Assembly: GCA_031426215.1 (NCBI GenBank) | Contig: JANPKU010000048.1 | Coordinates: forward strand, 40,704-104,703 | From: Sva-07 sp031426215 | Lineage (GTDB): Bacteria > Actinomycetota > Acidimicrobiia > Acidimicrobiales > Ilumatobacteraceae | DNA: 64,000 bases | Reading direction: 5' to 3' | Part shown: positions 7,508-14,868 of the stretch, piece by piece | Layout of the letters: each line of letters opens with the position of its first letter | Numbering within the stretch: position 1 is the first letter of the stretch | Made by a program: the position numbers and the translations under genes | Notes under the pieces: generated by a model | The model's input: the letters and a program-made list of their open reading frames with translations, nothing else | The model's database searches: none | Told to the model about the DNA's origin: nothing

Positions 7508-8922
7508 TCGGCCGGATCTTCCTCCGCAGCGGGGGTCTCGTCGGCGGCGGACTCGGCGGCATCCTCGTCGGCGACATCCTCGGCGACAGCAGGGGCTTCG
7601 TCGGCGGGTGCCTGGTCGGCGGGTGCCTCGTCGGCGGCCACCTCGGCGGCAGGTGCTGCCTCGGTGTCGCTGCCGGCGTCTGCAGCGCCTTCGCCACCCT
7701 CGCCGTAGTACTCGGACCATGCAGCTTCGGCTTCGGCGGACGTCTCGCCCTGCACCCAGTTGCCGGCGGAGTCGACCTCGAAGTGCTCACGGTATTCGGC
7801 GGCGAGTTCGCCACCTTCTGCGGCCTGCTTGATCGACAGCGAGATCCGGCGACGGGCGAGATCGAGATCGATGATCTTGACCCACAGCTCTTCGCCGGGG
7901 GTGACGACCTGCTCGGGGCTGTCGACGTGATGCGCCGACATCTCCGAGATGTGCACGAGACCCTCGATGCCTTCACCGACCTGGACGAACGCACCGAACT
8001 GGACGAGCTTGGTGACCCGGCCGTACACGAGCTGTTCGACCTGGTGGCCTTCGGCGAACTCCTGCCACGGGTCCTGCTGGGTGGCCTTCAGCGAGAGGCT
8101 GATGCGCTCACGGCTGAAGTCGACATCGAGCACCTGCACCTTGACGGGATCGCCAACGGTGACCACGGAACCCGGGTGGTCGACGTGCTTCCACGACAGC
8201 TCGCTGACGTGAATGAGGCCGTCCATGCCGCCGAGATCGACGAACGCACCGAAGCTGACGACCGAGGAGATCGTGCCCTCGCGGACTTCGCCGACCTTGA
8301 GGTTGTTGAGGAACTGGTCGCGGGTCTCCTTCTGGTTCTCTTCCAGGTAGGCGCGACGCGACAGGACCACGTTGTTGCGGTTCTTGTCGAGTTCGATGAT
8401 CTTGCAGTGCACGGTCTCGCCGATGTACGGAGCGAGGTCACGGACACGACGCAGTTCGACGAGCGATGCGGGCAGGAAGCCGCGCAGGCCGATGTCGACG
8501 ATGAGTCCGCCCTTGACCACTTCGATGACCGGACCGGAGACGACTTCGTCGGCTTCCTTCTTCGCTTCGATGTCGCCCCAGGCCCGCTCGTACTGGGCTC
8601 GCTTCTTCGACAGCAGCAAGCGGCCTTCTTTGTCCTCCTTGGTGAGGACGAGGGCTTCGATGCGCTCGCCGAGCGACACGACCTCGGACGGGTCGACGTC
8701 GTTGCGGATGCTCAGCTCGCGGCTGAGGATGACGCCTTCGGACTTGTATCCGATGTCGAGAAGTACTTCGTCCTTGTCGATCTTGACCACGGTGCCGTGA
8801 ACGAGCTGGCCGTCTTCGACGGTGACCATGGTGCCGTCGATCGCATCAGCGAACGACATGCCGAGATCGTCGGAGACGATCTCGCGTGGGGTGTAGACGC
8901 CCTCTTCGTCGAACGTTCCCAT
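7504..8922 (-). CDS. rpsA: 30S ribosomal protein S1
   Basis: Four S1 RNA-binding domains are visible in order (VVKIDKDEVLLDIGYKSEGV; VIEVVKGGLIVDIGLRGFLP; SSVVSFGAFVDLGGMDGLIH; VTKLVQFGAFVQVGEGIEGL), matching the actinobacterial form, which lacks two of the six E. coli domains. After about residue 375 comes a low-complexity acidic tail of Ala/Asp/Glu/Pro with imperfect ADEAP/ADQAP repeats, longer and more repetitive than usual. The ATG at 8922 (MGTFDEEG) places about the usual number of residues before domain 1. In-frame TTG (8964) and GTG (9009) starts cannot be excluded because no clear Shine-Dalgarno marks any of them. Confidence 0.94.
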   Translation of the reverse strand: MGTFDEEGVYTPREIVSDDLGMSFADAIDGTMVTVEDGQLVHGTVVKIDKDEVLLDIGYKSEGVILSRELSIRNDVDPSEVVSLGERIEALVLTKEDKEGRLLLSKKRAQYERAWGDIEAKKEADEVVSGPVIEVVKGGLIVDIGLRGFLPASLVELRRVRDLAPYIGETVHCKIIELDKNRNNVVLSRRAYLEENQKETRDQFLNNLKVGEVREGTISSVVSFGAFVDLGGMDGLIHVSELSWKHVDHPGSVVTVGDPVKVQVLDVDFSRERISLSLKATQQDPWQEFAEGHQVEQLVYGRVTKLVQFGAFVQVGEGIEGLVHISEMSAHHVDSPEQVVTPGEELWVKIIDLDLARRRISLSIKQAAEGGELAAEYREHFEVDSAGNWVQGETSAEAEAAWSEYYGEGGEGAADAGSDTEAAPAAEVAADEAPADQAPADEAPAVAEDVADEDAAESAADETPAAEEDPAE

Positions 8923-9063
8923 CTGGGTGGCGGGAGACTCAAAGGTGGTTGCGGTGTCGGACAAGGGACGAACTGCTTTCGAAACGGACGTGAATAGGTG
9001 GACAGGCACGCCGCGGACGCGACGCAGCCGACAACGCTACCAGCCCCGATCCCCATCGACTTC

Positions 9064-9120
9064 CCCCGAAATTGCGCGGAATCGTGACGCTGACCGTCAG
9101 GATTCCGCGCAATTTCGGGG
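9064..9120. terminator. Large perfect inverted repeat between methyltransferase and rpsA
   Basis: Two 20-bp arms (9064-9083 and 9101-9120) are perfectly complementary and enclose a 17-base loop. The hairpin lies eight bases past the methyltransferase stop and upstream of rpsA, both on the minus strand. It has no T-tract, so it could be a factor-dependent or insulating hairpin that separates the two transcription units. No second copy was seen in the window. Confidence 0.5.
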
Positions 9121-9127
9121 CTTGGCG

Positions 9128-9883
9128 TCAGGTGCGGCGGGCGACGGCGAGGAACTCGGGGGATTCGGAACTTGCCGGCGTCGATCCGTAGGCGCCGGGT
9201 TCGACGCTGCTGATCGAGTCGACGACGAAGCCGTGGCCTGCGAGAAGCAGGCGCAGCTCGCGCGGGGTGTAGCAGCCTGTCCAGAGCTCGACCGATCGGG
9301 CTTCACCGGCTTCGGAGCGGATCTCGGTGACCTCGTGCGAGACCCCGGTCGCAGCATCGAAGTCGGCATCGTCGTGGTACTTGACGGCGAAATAGGCGTT
9401 GAACGCGCTCAACGCGAGTCGTCCGCCCGGCCGTAGCGCCCGAGCCATCCCGGCGACCACCGCCTCGTCCTCGCCGTCGGCGGTCATCATCCCGAAGGCG
9501 CCTTGGCAGAGGCAGATCACTGCGTCGAACTCGTCGACGAACGCCATCGACCGGGCATCCGCACGCTCGAACGTCGCGAGCGATGAGCCAACCGCCCGAA
9601 TGCCGTCCTTTCGCTCATCGCTCGGCGTGGATGCGGCATGGGCGATGTCGATGAAGCGTTGGCTGATGTCGACGCCGTGGACCTCGATGCCACGCCGAGC
9701 AAGTTCATGAGCATGTCGACCGGTACCGCACCCGACGTCGAGCACCCGCTCGCCCGGACGCAGGCCGAGCGCGTCCACGACGTGGTCCACTTCCTGGACG
9801 GTGCCCTTGGTGTGGGCGTACCGGTCGTACGCCGAGCCGAGGTGGTCGGCGAGGTCCTCGAACCAGTGATCGCGTTCACCCAT
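9128..9883 (-). CDS. Class I SAM-dependent methyltransferase with an in-frame palindromic-element insertion
   Basis: The 251-residue protein shows the Rossmann SAM-binding motif VLDVGCGTGRHAHELARRG (about residues 49-67), the acidic motif-2 region VHGVDISQRFIDIA, and motif IV DAVICLCQGAFGMM. The acceptor is unknown. Between FIDIAHAASTP and ATFERADARSM the protein carries about 16 residues (SDERKDGIRAVGSSL) encoded by a 48-bp palindromic repeat also found twice at 33.9 kb. The insertion keeps the frame and lies in a surface loop between motifs. ATG 9883 is the preferred start; GTG 9892, next to the upstream stop, is possible. It follows the PPOX-family gene closely. Confidence 0.87.
   Translation of the reverse strand: MGERDHWFEDLADHLGSAYDRYAHTKGTVQEVDHVVDALGLRPGERVLDVGCGTGRHAHELARRGIEVHGVDISQRFIDIAHAASTPSDERKDGIRAVGSSLATFERADARSMAFVDEFDAVICLCQGAFGMMTADGEDEAVVAGMARALRPGGRLALSAFNAYFAVKYHDDADFDAATGVSHEVTEIRSEAGEARSVELWTGCYTPRELRLLLAGHGFVVDSISSVEPGAYGSTPASSESPEFLAVARRT
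9577..9624 (+). repeat. 48-bp palindromic element, copy 1 (inside coding sequence)
   Basis: The element has perfect 12-bp terminal arms (CGAGCGATGAGC and GCTCATCGCTCG) around a 24-base core containing ACCGCCCGAATGCCGTC. The length of 48 bases is a multiple of three, so the methyltransferase frame stays open through it. Copies at 33875-33922 and 33936-33983 match at most positions and have the same length and orientation. It looks like a mobile or spreading palindromic repeat similar in behaviour to Rickettsia palindromic elements. Confidence 0.85.
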
Positions 9884-9893
9884 GTCGGTCACA

Positions 9894-10616
9894 TCACCGT
9901 TCGGGCGCGTCACGAGCGAGGTCGTCGGCGTAGCTCTGCTCGAGGAACTGGCGCGTCACCGCATCGTTCGCCGCCACGAGGCCCTGGGCGTTCAGGACAT
10001 CGAGACCGTCGGGAGCGTCGGCGAAATCGTCCCAGCTCGTCGGATCCCAGACCTTGCCGCGCCGGAACGCCTTCGCGCAGTGCATGAAGACCTCGTCGGT
10101 ACGCATCACGATCGCCGTGGTCGGGCGTCGGAGTTCGTCGCTCCAGAGATCGAGCACGAGCGGCTCGGTGGTCACCCACGCCGCCCCGTTGATCCGCAAC
10201 GTCTCGTCCTTGCCCGGGATGACCACCAGTAGGCCGGCTCGGCCGGATGCGACGACGGCGCGCAGACTGTCGATCAGGTTGTTGCCGTTGAGATCGGGGA
10301 TCGCAACGTGGTGTGCATCGAGTGCTCGCACGAACCCGGACGGACCGCCTCGAGGCGACACGTCGACACCACCGTCAGCGCCGTGCGTGGCGACCAGCAC
10401 GAACGGCGATCGGGCGAGGATCCCGACGCTGGCGTCGTCGAGGACGCTCGTCTTCTTGGCGACGACGAGGCTGTTCGGCGCCCGATACAGCTCCGCCAGC
10501 TGGTCGTCCGACCTGACGAGGAACTGCGGCGCCAGCGGAATCCCGGTCGGGGTCTGACCCTGATCAAGGGGCGGATCGAGATTCAGCTCTTCGCCGATGC
10601 CCACGTGTTGCCCCAT
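9894..10616 (-). CDS. Pyridoxamine 5'-phosphate oxidase-family flavoprotein (MSMEG_1061-like)
   Basis: The 240-residue product has the split-barrel FMN-binding fold of the PPOX class. It shows FVLVATHGADGGVDVSPRGGPSGFVRAL, then an HHVAIPDLNGNNLIDSLRAVVASGRAGLLVVIPG segment typical of the MSMEG_1061-like group, and a C-terminal YADDLARDAPER. Substrates of the group are largely unknown, and many members use F420 or FMN. The ATG at 10616 overlaps the end of polA by 34 bases; a GTG a few codons later is possible. The stop lies just before the methyltransferase start, so polA, this gene and the methyltransferase may form one transcript. Confidence 0.8.
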   Translation of the reverse strand: MGQHVGIGEELNLDPPLDQGQTPTGIPLAPQFLVRSDDQLAELYRAPNSLVVAKKTSVLDDASVGILARSPFVLVATHGADGGVDVSPRGGPSGFVRALDAHHVAIPDLNGNNLIDSLRAVVASGRAGLLVVIPGKDETLRINGAAWVTTEPLVLDLWSDELRRPTTAIVMRTDEVFMHCAKAFRRGKVWDPTSWDDFADAPDGLDVLNAQGLVAANDAVTRQFLEQSYADDLARDAPER

Positions 10617-13255
10617 GACACATTGACCTCGAGCGGAACGTCGAGGGCGGCGGCGTCGTGCATCAGCCCGACCACGAGATCACCGACGACGTCGTGTTCG
10701 TCGTCGGGTACCTCCACGATCACCTCGTCGTGCACCTGCAACACCACCCGACTGTCGTACTCCCCTGCCACCAACGCCTCGTCGATGTGCACCAACGCCA
10801 CCTTGAAGATGTCAGCGGCGAGTCCTTGGATGCCGGCGTTCATCGCCTGGCGCTCACCAGCTTGGCGGACCCGGAAGTTCGAGTTCATCAATTCGGGGAT
10901 CGGACGGCGACGACCGAACAACGTCTCGGTGTACCCGCGTTCGCGCGCCTCGATCACCGTGCGGTCCATGTAGGCCTTGACGTTGGGAAACGCGACGAAG
11001 TAGGCCTCGAGGATCACGGCGGCTTCCTCGGTCGGGATGTTCAGGCGTTGGCCGAGCCCGTAGGCCTCCATGCCGTAGGCCAACCCGTACGACACCATCT
11101 TGGCCTTCGATCGCTGGACACCCGTGACGGCCGCCGGATCGACGCCGAAGACGCGGGCCGCCGTTGCGTTGTGGATGTCCTCGCCGCTCGTGAACGCACC
11201 GATGAGACCCGGATCCTGCGCGAGATGCGCAATGCAACGCAACTCGATCTGGTTGTAATCGGCAACCAGCAGTGTGGTGCCGGGCGCCGGGACGAACGCC
11301 ATGCGGAACTGGCGTCCCTCGTCGGTACGCACCGGGATGTTGTGCAGGTTCGGCTGGTCCGACGACAGTCGACCGGTGCGGGCAACGGTCTGGTTGAAGG
11401 TGGCGTGGATGCGCCCGTCGTCGGCCACCTCTGCGAGCAGGCCTTCGCCGTAGGTCGAGCGGAGCTTCTCGACCTCGCGGTAGCGCATCAGCGGTTCGAG
11501 GAACTCGGGCCACTGGTCCTTGATCTTCTCGAGCGTGGCAGCGTCGGTGGAGTAGCCCGTCTTGGTCTTCTTGCCGGGAGCCAGACCGCGTTCGTCGTAG
11601 AGGATCTCTCGGAGTTGCTTGGGCGAGTTGAGATTCAGGTCGTCGCGTCCCGCCACCTCGCGGAGCTCGATCTGGAGCGCTTGCACCTCGTCGGCGAGAC
11701 GCCTGCCGAGCGCTCGGAGTTCGTCGACGTCGACGCCGATCCCGACGTACTCCATCTTGGCCAGCACCAGCACGAGCGGGTTCTCGATCGTGCGGTACAG
11801 CCCGGCCATCCCCTGGGCTTCCATGCTGGCCACGATCGGATCCGCGAGGGCGTTGACGGCGAGAGCGTCACGAGCGGCGACTTCGGCATCGTCGAGCGAT
11901 GTGCCGTCGAGGTCGAGTTGACCACTGCCGGCGGCGTCATCGGACGGACGGGCGTACTTCGTGTACTTCTCGATCAGGTCCGGCAACGTGTAGCGGGCCT
12001 CGGCCGGGTCGATCAGGTAGGCGGCGATCGCCGTGTCGAGCGTGAGCCCCCGCACTTCGACGTCGAACTCGAGCAGCGAACGCATCAGCGGTTTCACGTT
12101 GTGTCCGCGGAGGTTGCGGTGGGCTCCGAGTGCCGCACGAACGTCGTCGTCACCGAGGACGTCGGCAGGGATCCACAGCACCTCGGCGGAAGACGGGTCG
12201 GTCACCACGGCGATTCCGGCGAGTGGGCTGCGCCCCGGCTCACCGATCCAGGTGGCAGCGACGTCGAGCGCTGCCGCCGACGAGATCGCCGTCGCCGCAT
12301 CGGTGGCCGACGATGCCATGGTCACCTCGGCGACGATCTCGGCGCGTTCGTCGACCGGCCCGAGATCGACCGACGTGCCCATTGCCGACAGGGCCTCGTC
12401 CAACCGGCCTGCGAAGGTTCGAAACTCGAGGAAGTCGAACAGGCGCTTCAGTTCGTCGGGGTTCGGGGTGATTCCGAGGTCGTCGATGTCGAGGTCGTCG
12501 ATCGGGGCGTCATGGCGCAGTTGCATGAGATCGAGGTTCTTGCGGGCGCGCGCTTCGTGCTCGGCCAGGTTCGATCGCAGCTTCGGCGTCTGTTCGTCGA
12601 CGTGGGCGAAGATCCCGTCGAGTCCGCCGTAGGTGTTGATCAGCTTTGCTGCAGTCTTCTCGCCCACACCCGGAACGCCGGGCAGGTTGTCACTGTTGTC
12701 ACCGCGCAGGGCTGCGTACTGCACGTACAGCGACGGTGCGACACCAGTGCGTTCCTCGATGCCGGCTTCGTCGTAGAACGCGTAGTCGCTGACGCCGCGC
12801 TTGTTGTAGAGCACCTTCACGTCGGGGTCGCGGACCAGCTGGTAGCTGTCGCGGTCGCCCGTGACGATGATCACCTGATGGCCCGCTTCGACGATCCGGT
12901 CGGTGACGGTGGCGATGATGTCGTCGGCTTCCCATCCGGACAGGTCGACCGACGAGATCCCGATCGCGTCGAGCACCTCACGCACGAGCCCCATCTGTTG
13001 GCGCAAGATGTCGGGCGCCGCTTCGCGCTGGGCCTTGTACAACGGCTCGGCGACATGGCGAAATGTGGGCTCGGGCCGATCGAACGCCACGAGTACACCG
13101 TCGGGTGCGTGGTCCTTGAGCACGTTGATCAGCATCGACGTGAACCCGAACACGGCGTTGGTCACCTGACCACTCGCGGTTGCCATGTCGGTCGGGAGCG
13201 CAAAGAACGCTCGGTAGGTCAGGGAGTTGCCGTCGATGACGAGGTAGGTGCCCAT
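10583..13255 (-). CDS. polA: DNA polymerase I
   Basis: This 890-residue repair and Okazaki-fragment polymerase has an N-terminal 5' nuclease domain (about residues 1-300, with LVIDGNSLTYRAFFALP, VTGDRDSYQLV and LPGVPGVGEKTAAKL), a central domain (about 315-500) and a family A polymerase domain with VADYNQIELR, SKAKMVSYGLAYGMEA and LQVHDEVIVEVP. In the central domain the acidic 3'-5' exonuclease residues are not conserved (for example GHNVKPLMRSL where active enzymes have an Asp), so proofreading is probably lost, as in mycobacterial Pol I. ATG 13255 fits the family start; an upstream in-frame ATG would run into the regulator gene. It is ten bases downstream of the ANTAR regulator. Confidence 0.96.
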   Translation of the reverse strand: MGTYLVIDGNSLTYRAFFALPTDMATASGQVTNAVFGFTSMLINVLKDHAPDGVLVAFDRPEPTFRHVAEPLYKAQREAAPDILRQQMGLVREVLDAIGISSVDLSGWEADDIIATVTDRIVEAGHQVIIVTGDRDSYQLVRDPDVKVLYNKRGVSDYAFYDEAGIEERTGVAPSLYVQYAALRGDNSDNLPGVPGVGEKTAAKLINTYGGLDGIFAHVDEQTPKLRSNLAEHEARARKNLDLMQLRHDAPIDDLDIDDLGITPNPDELKRLFDFLEFRTFAGRLDEALSAMGTSVDLGPVDERAEIVAEVTMASSATDAATAISSAAALDVAATWIGEPGRSPLAGIAVVTDPSSAEVLWIPADVLGDDDVRAALGAHRNLRGHNVKPLMRSLLEFDVEVRGLTLDTAIAAYLIDPAEARYTLPDLIEKYTKYARPSDDAAGSGQLDLDGTSLDDAEVAARDALAVNALADPIVASMEAQGMAGLYRTIENPLVLVLAKMEYVGIGVDVDELRALGRRLADEVQALQIELREVAGRDDLNLNSPKQLREILYDERGLAPGKKTKTGYSTDAATLEKIKDQWPEFLEPLMRYREVEKLRSTYGEGLLAEVADDGRIHATFNQTVARTGRLSSDQPNLHNIPVRTDEGRQFRMAFVPAPGTTLLVADYNQIELRCIAHLAQDPGLIGAFTSGEDIHNATAARVFGVDPAAVTGVQRSKAKMVSYGLAYGMEAYGLGQRLNIPTEEAAVILEAYFVAFPNVKAYMDRTVIEARERGYTETLFGRRRPIPELMNSNFRVRQAGERQAMNAGIQGLAADIFKVALVHIDEALVAGEYDSRVVLQVHDEVIVEVPDDEHDVVGDLVVGLMHDAAALDVPLEVNVSWGNTWASAKS

Positions 13256-13265
13256 CGATCGGGCT

Positions 13266-13850
13266 TCAGTCGGCGCCTGGGCGCAGCGAACCGTCGAGGA
13301 TCCGGTCGGCGACGTCACGCATCCGACTGCGCTCACTCATCGCCGTGCGCTGGATGAACGCGAACGAGTCCGTTTCGCTCATCCCCACCTGGTCCATCAG
13401 TACACCCTTGGCCCGATCGATCACCTTGCGCGATTCGAGTTGCTCGCCGAGTGCGTCGATCTCGCCAGTGAGCGACCGCAACTCGCGGAACCGGCCCATC
13501 GCAACCTCGATCGCCGGGATCAGATCGCTCTTCTGGAACGGCTTGACCAGGAAGGCGAGCGCACCGGCGTCGCGTGCCTGCTCGACCACCTCACGTTGGC
13601 TGAACGCAGTGAGCATCAGCACGCCGCAGATCTTCTCGCCATTGATGATCCGGGCCGCCTCGAGGCCGTCCATGCCGGGCATCTTGATGTCGAGGATCGC
13701 CAGGTCGGGCTGGAGCCCCCTCACGAGCTCGACGGCCTGGTCGCCGCGACCGGTCTCTCCGATGACCTCGTAGCCCTCTTCCTCGAGCGTCTCACGGAGG
13801 TCCATGCGGATGATGGCCTCGTCCTCGGCGATCACGACACGCAATGGCAT
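13266..13850 (-). CDS. ANTAR-domain response regulator (PdtaR-like)
   Basis: The 194-residue protein has a receiver domain (about residues 4-115) with the acidic pocket AEDE, the phospho-acceptor Asp54 in ILDIKMPGMDG, LTAF and the conserved Lys in LVKPF. A coiled segment and an ANTAR RNA-binding domain (about 128-185, with IDRAKGVLMDQVGMSETDSFAFIQRTAM) follow. Family members bind paired hairpins in mRNA leaders to prevent termination. The neighbourhood (polA, rpsA, coaE) matches that of Mycobacterium pdtaR as I recall it. No cognate histidine kinase is adjacent. TAGATA (13857-13862) ends six bases before the start, so the mRNA may be leaderless. Confidence 0.93.
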   Translation of the reverse strand: MPLRVVIAEDEAIIRMDLRETLEEEGYEVIGETGRGDQAVELVRGLQPDLAILDIKMPGMDGLEAARIINGEKICGVLMLTAFSQREVVEQARDAGALAFLVKPFQKSDLIPAIEVAMGRFRELRSLTGEIDALGEQLESRKVIDRAKGVLMDQVGMSETDSFAFIQRTAMSERSRMRDVADRILDGSLRPGAD

Positions 13851-13916
13851 GGCTCTTATCTAGCAGGTGCCGGCGACGATCCGGTCCTACCGATGGCGCC
13901 GGTCATCAGTAGCCGG

Positions 13917-14390
13917 TCACCAGTAGCCGGCCATCAACTCCGAGATCCACTCGGGTTGCACCACCGTGCCGCGTGGTGTGAACTCGGCGATGTACGGCTT
14001 GATGTCGAGGACCGGTGTGCCGTCGATGGCGTCGAGGCCCCGCACCGAAAGTTGCAGACCATCGACACCGACGACCCCGCAGGTGGTCAGGCCGAGGCGA
14101 TTCGGCCGGGAGCTGGCCCGTTGGGCGAATATCCCGACCTTCGGCCACGCCTCGTTGCCGCGTGGATGCCGACTCCCGGTCGTCACATTCGCCTCGTCGA
14201 ACTGGTCGAAGAGGAAGATGATCTCGACGTGGGAGAACGCATCGAGACCAGCGAGTGCATCCGGGCCGAATCGATCGGGATCGAGATGAATCGTGCTCTC
14301 GACGTCGCCCCAATCGTCGTCCTTGCGGCCCACGCGTGGCGACACCACGTGTCCGATCGCTCGGACCTCGTGTGCGTCGCGAACGTTCAT
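13917..14390 (-). CDS. TrmO/TsaA-like tRNA methyltransferase
   Basis: The 157-residue beta-barrel protein belongs to the TsaA/TrmO (UPF0066) family, which methylates the t6A37 base of tRNA using SAM. It shows RAIGHVVSPR, LDAFSHVEIIFLFDQF, the core RASSRPNRLGLTTCGVVGVDG and LDGTPVLDIKPYI-type ending. It contains only the TsaA core and lacks the C-terminal domain of E. coli TrmO. A short duplication (CAGTAGCCGG twice) lies around and just past its stop. The small coiled-coil gene upstream is 24 bases away, so they are probably co-transcribed. Confidence 0.85.
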   Translation of the reverse strand: MNVRDAHEVRAIGHVVSPRVGRKDDDWGDVESTIHLDPDRFGPDALAGLDAFSHVEIIFLFDQFDEANVTTGSRHPRGNEAWPKVGIFAQRASSRPNRLGLTTCGVVGVDGLQLSVRGLDAIDGTPVLDIKPYIAEFTPRGTVVQPEWISELMAGYW

Positions 14391-14414
14391 CGGACTCCTC
14401 CCATCATCGCCGAG

Positions 14415-14693
14415 TCACATCCGGTCAAGAAGTTCGTCCTGGCGGAGCTCCAGCGAAGCAATCTCCTCGACCACTTTGGCGCGGTGTTTGGCGTGGGCAT
14501 CGACGTGGCGACGGGCATCGCGTGCTTCGAACGAGGCCCCCGCCGTCTCGGCCACCAGCGCGCGGATCTCCTGGTCGTCGGCATCGTCGCCGAGGGAGAT
14601 CATCTGCTCGTCGATCACGGCCAACTCGGCGCGTAGCGCCTTCAGTCGTGTCGCCACTTGCGAGAGTCGACGCTCGACGAGCCAGTTACCCAT
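14415..14693 (-). CDS. Small coiled-coil protein of unknown function
   Basis: The 92-residue protein is almost entirely helical, with heptad-like spacing (LSQVATRLKALRAELAVIDE, then KVVEEIASLELRQDELLDRM). It has no signal peptide and no recognisable catalytic motif. TAGCGT at 14703-14708 lies nine bases before the ATG on the minus strand, and the tRNA gene follows upstream. It is 24 bases ahead of the TrmO-like gene and probably shares its transcript. I do not recognise a named family. Confidence 0.7.
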   Translation of the reverse strand: MGNWLVERRLSQVATRLKALRAELAVIDEQMISLGDDADDQEIRALVAETAGASFEARDARRHVDAHAKHRAKVVEEIASLELRQDELLDRM

Positions 14694-14717
14694 GGGTGCC
14701 GAACGCTACAACGGATG

Positions 14718-14791
14718 TGCCCCGGGTCGGACTCGAACCGACACTTGACGGTGTTTGAGACCGTTGCCTCTGCCGATTGGGCTACCGGGGC
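14718..14791 (-). tRNA. tRNA with anticodon CAA (Leu by codon), short variable loop
   Basis: A full cloverleaf of 74 bases can be drawn. The acceptor stem is GCCCCGG with CCGGGGC, the D arm has GCC/GGC and the GG pair in its loop, and the anticodon stem ACGGT/ACCGT holds loop CTCAAAC with anticodon CAA. The variable region is five bases (CAAGT). The T arm is GTCGG-TTCGAGT-CCGAC and the discriminator is A, with no encoded CCA. The anticodon reads UUG (Leu), yet the variable loop is class I where Leu tRNAs normally have a long class II arm. Confidence 0.9.
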
Positions 14792-14868
14792 CGAGTGCGA
14801 GCGCGAGACTAGCGGGCTTACCCGCCGGTAGCTCCCCGCCTCGCGGTCAGCGGTCTAGCCTGCCGACA

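Noticed and set aside
10658..13357. 899-codon open frame on the plus strand opposite polA
   Set aside because: It is antisense to a clear DNA polymerase I, rich in His/Arg/Asp runs typical of high-GC shadow frames, and shows no family motif.
14755..14868. Upstream ATG for fabD
   Set aside because: The extension would run through the tRNA gene on the other strand and adds non-family sequence; FabD homologues begin at the FTFPGQGSQ segment.
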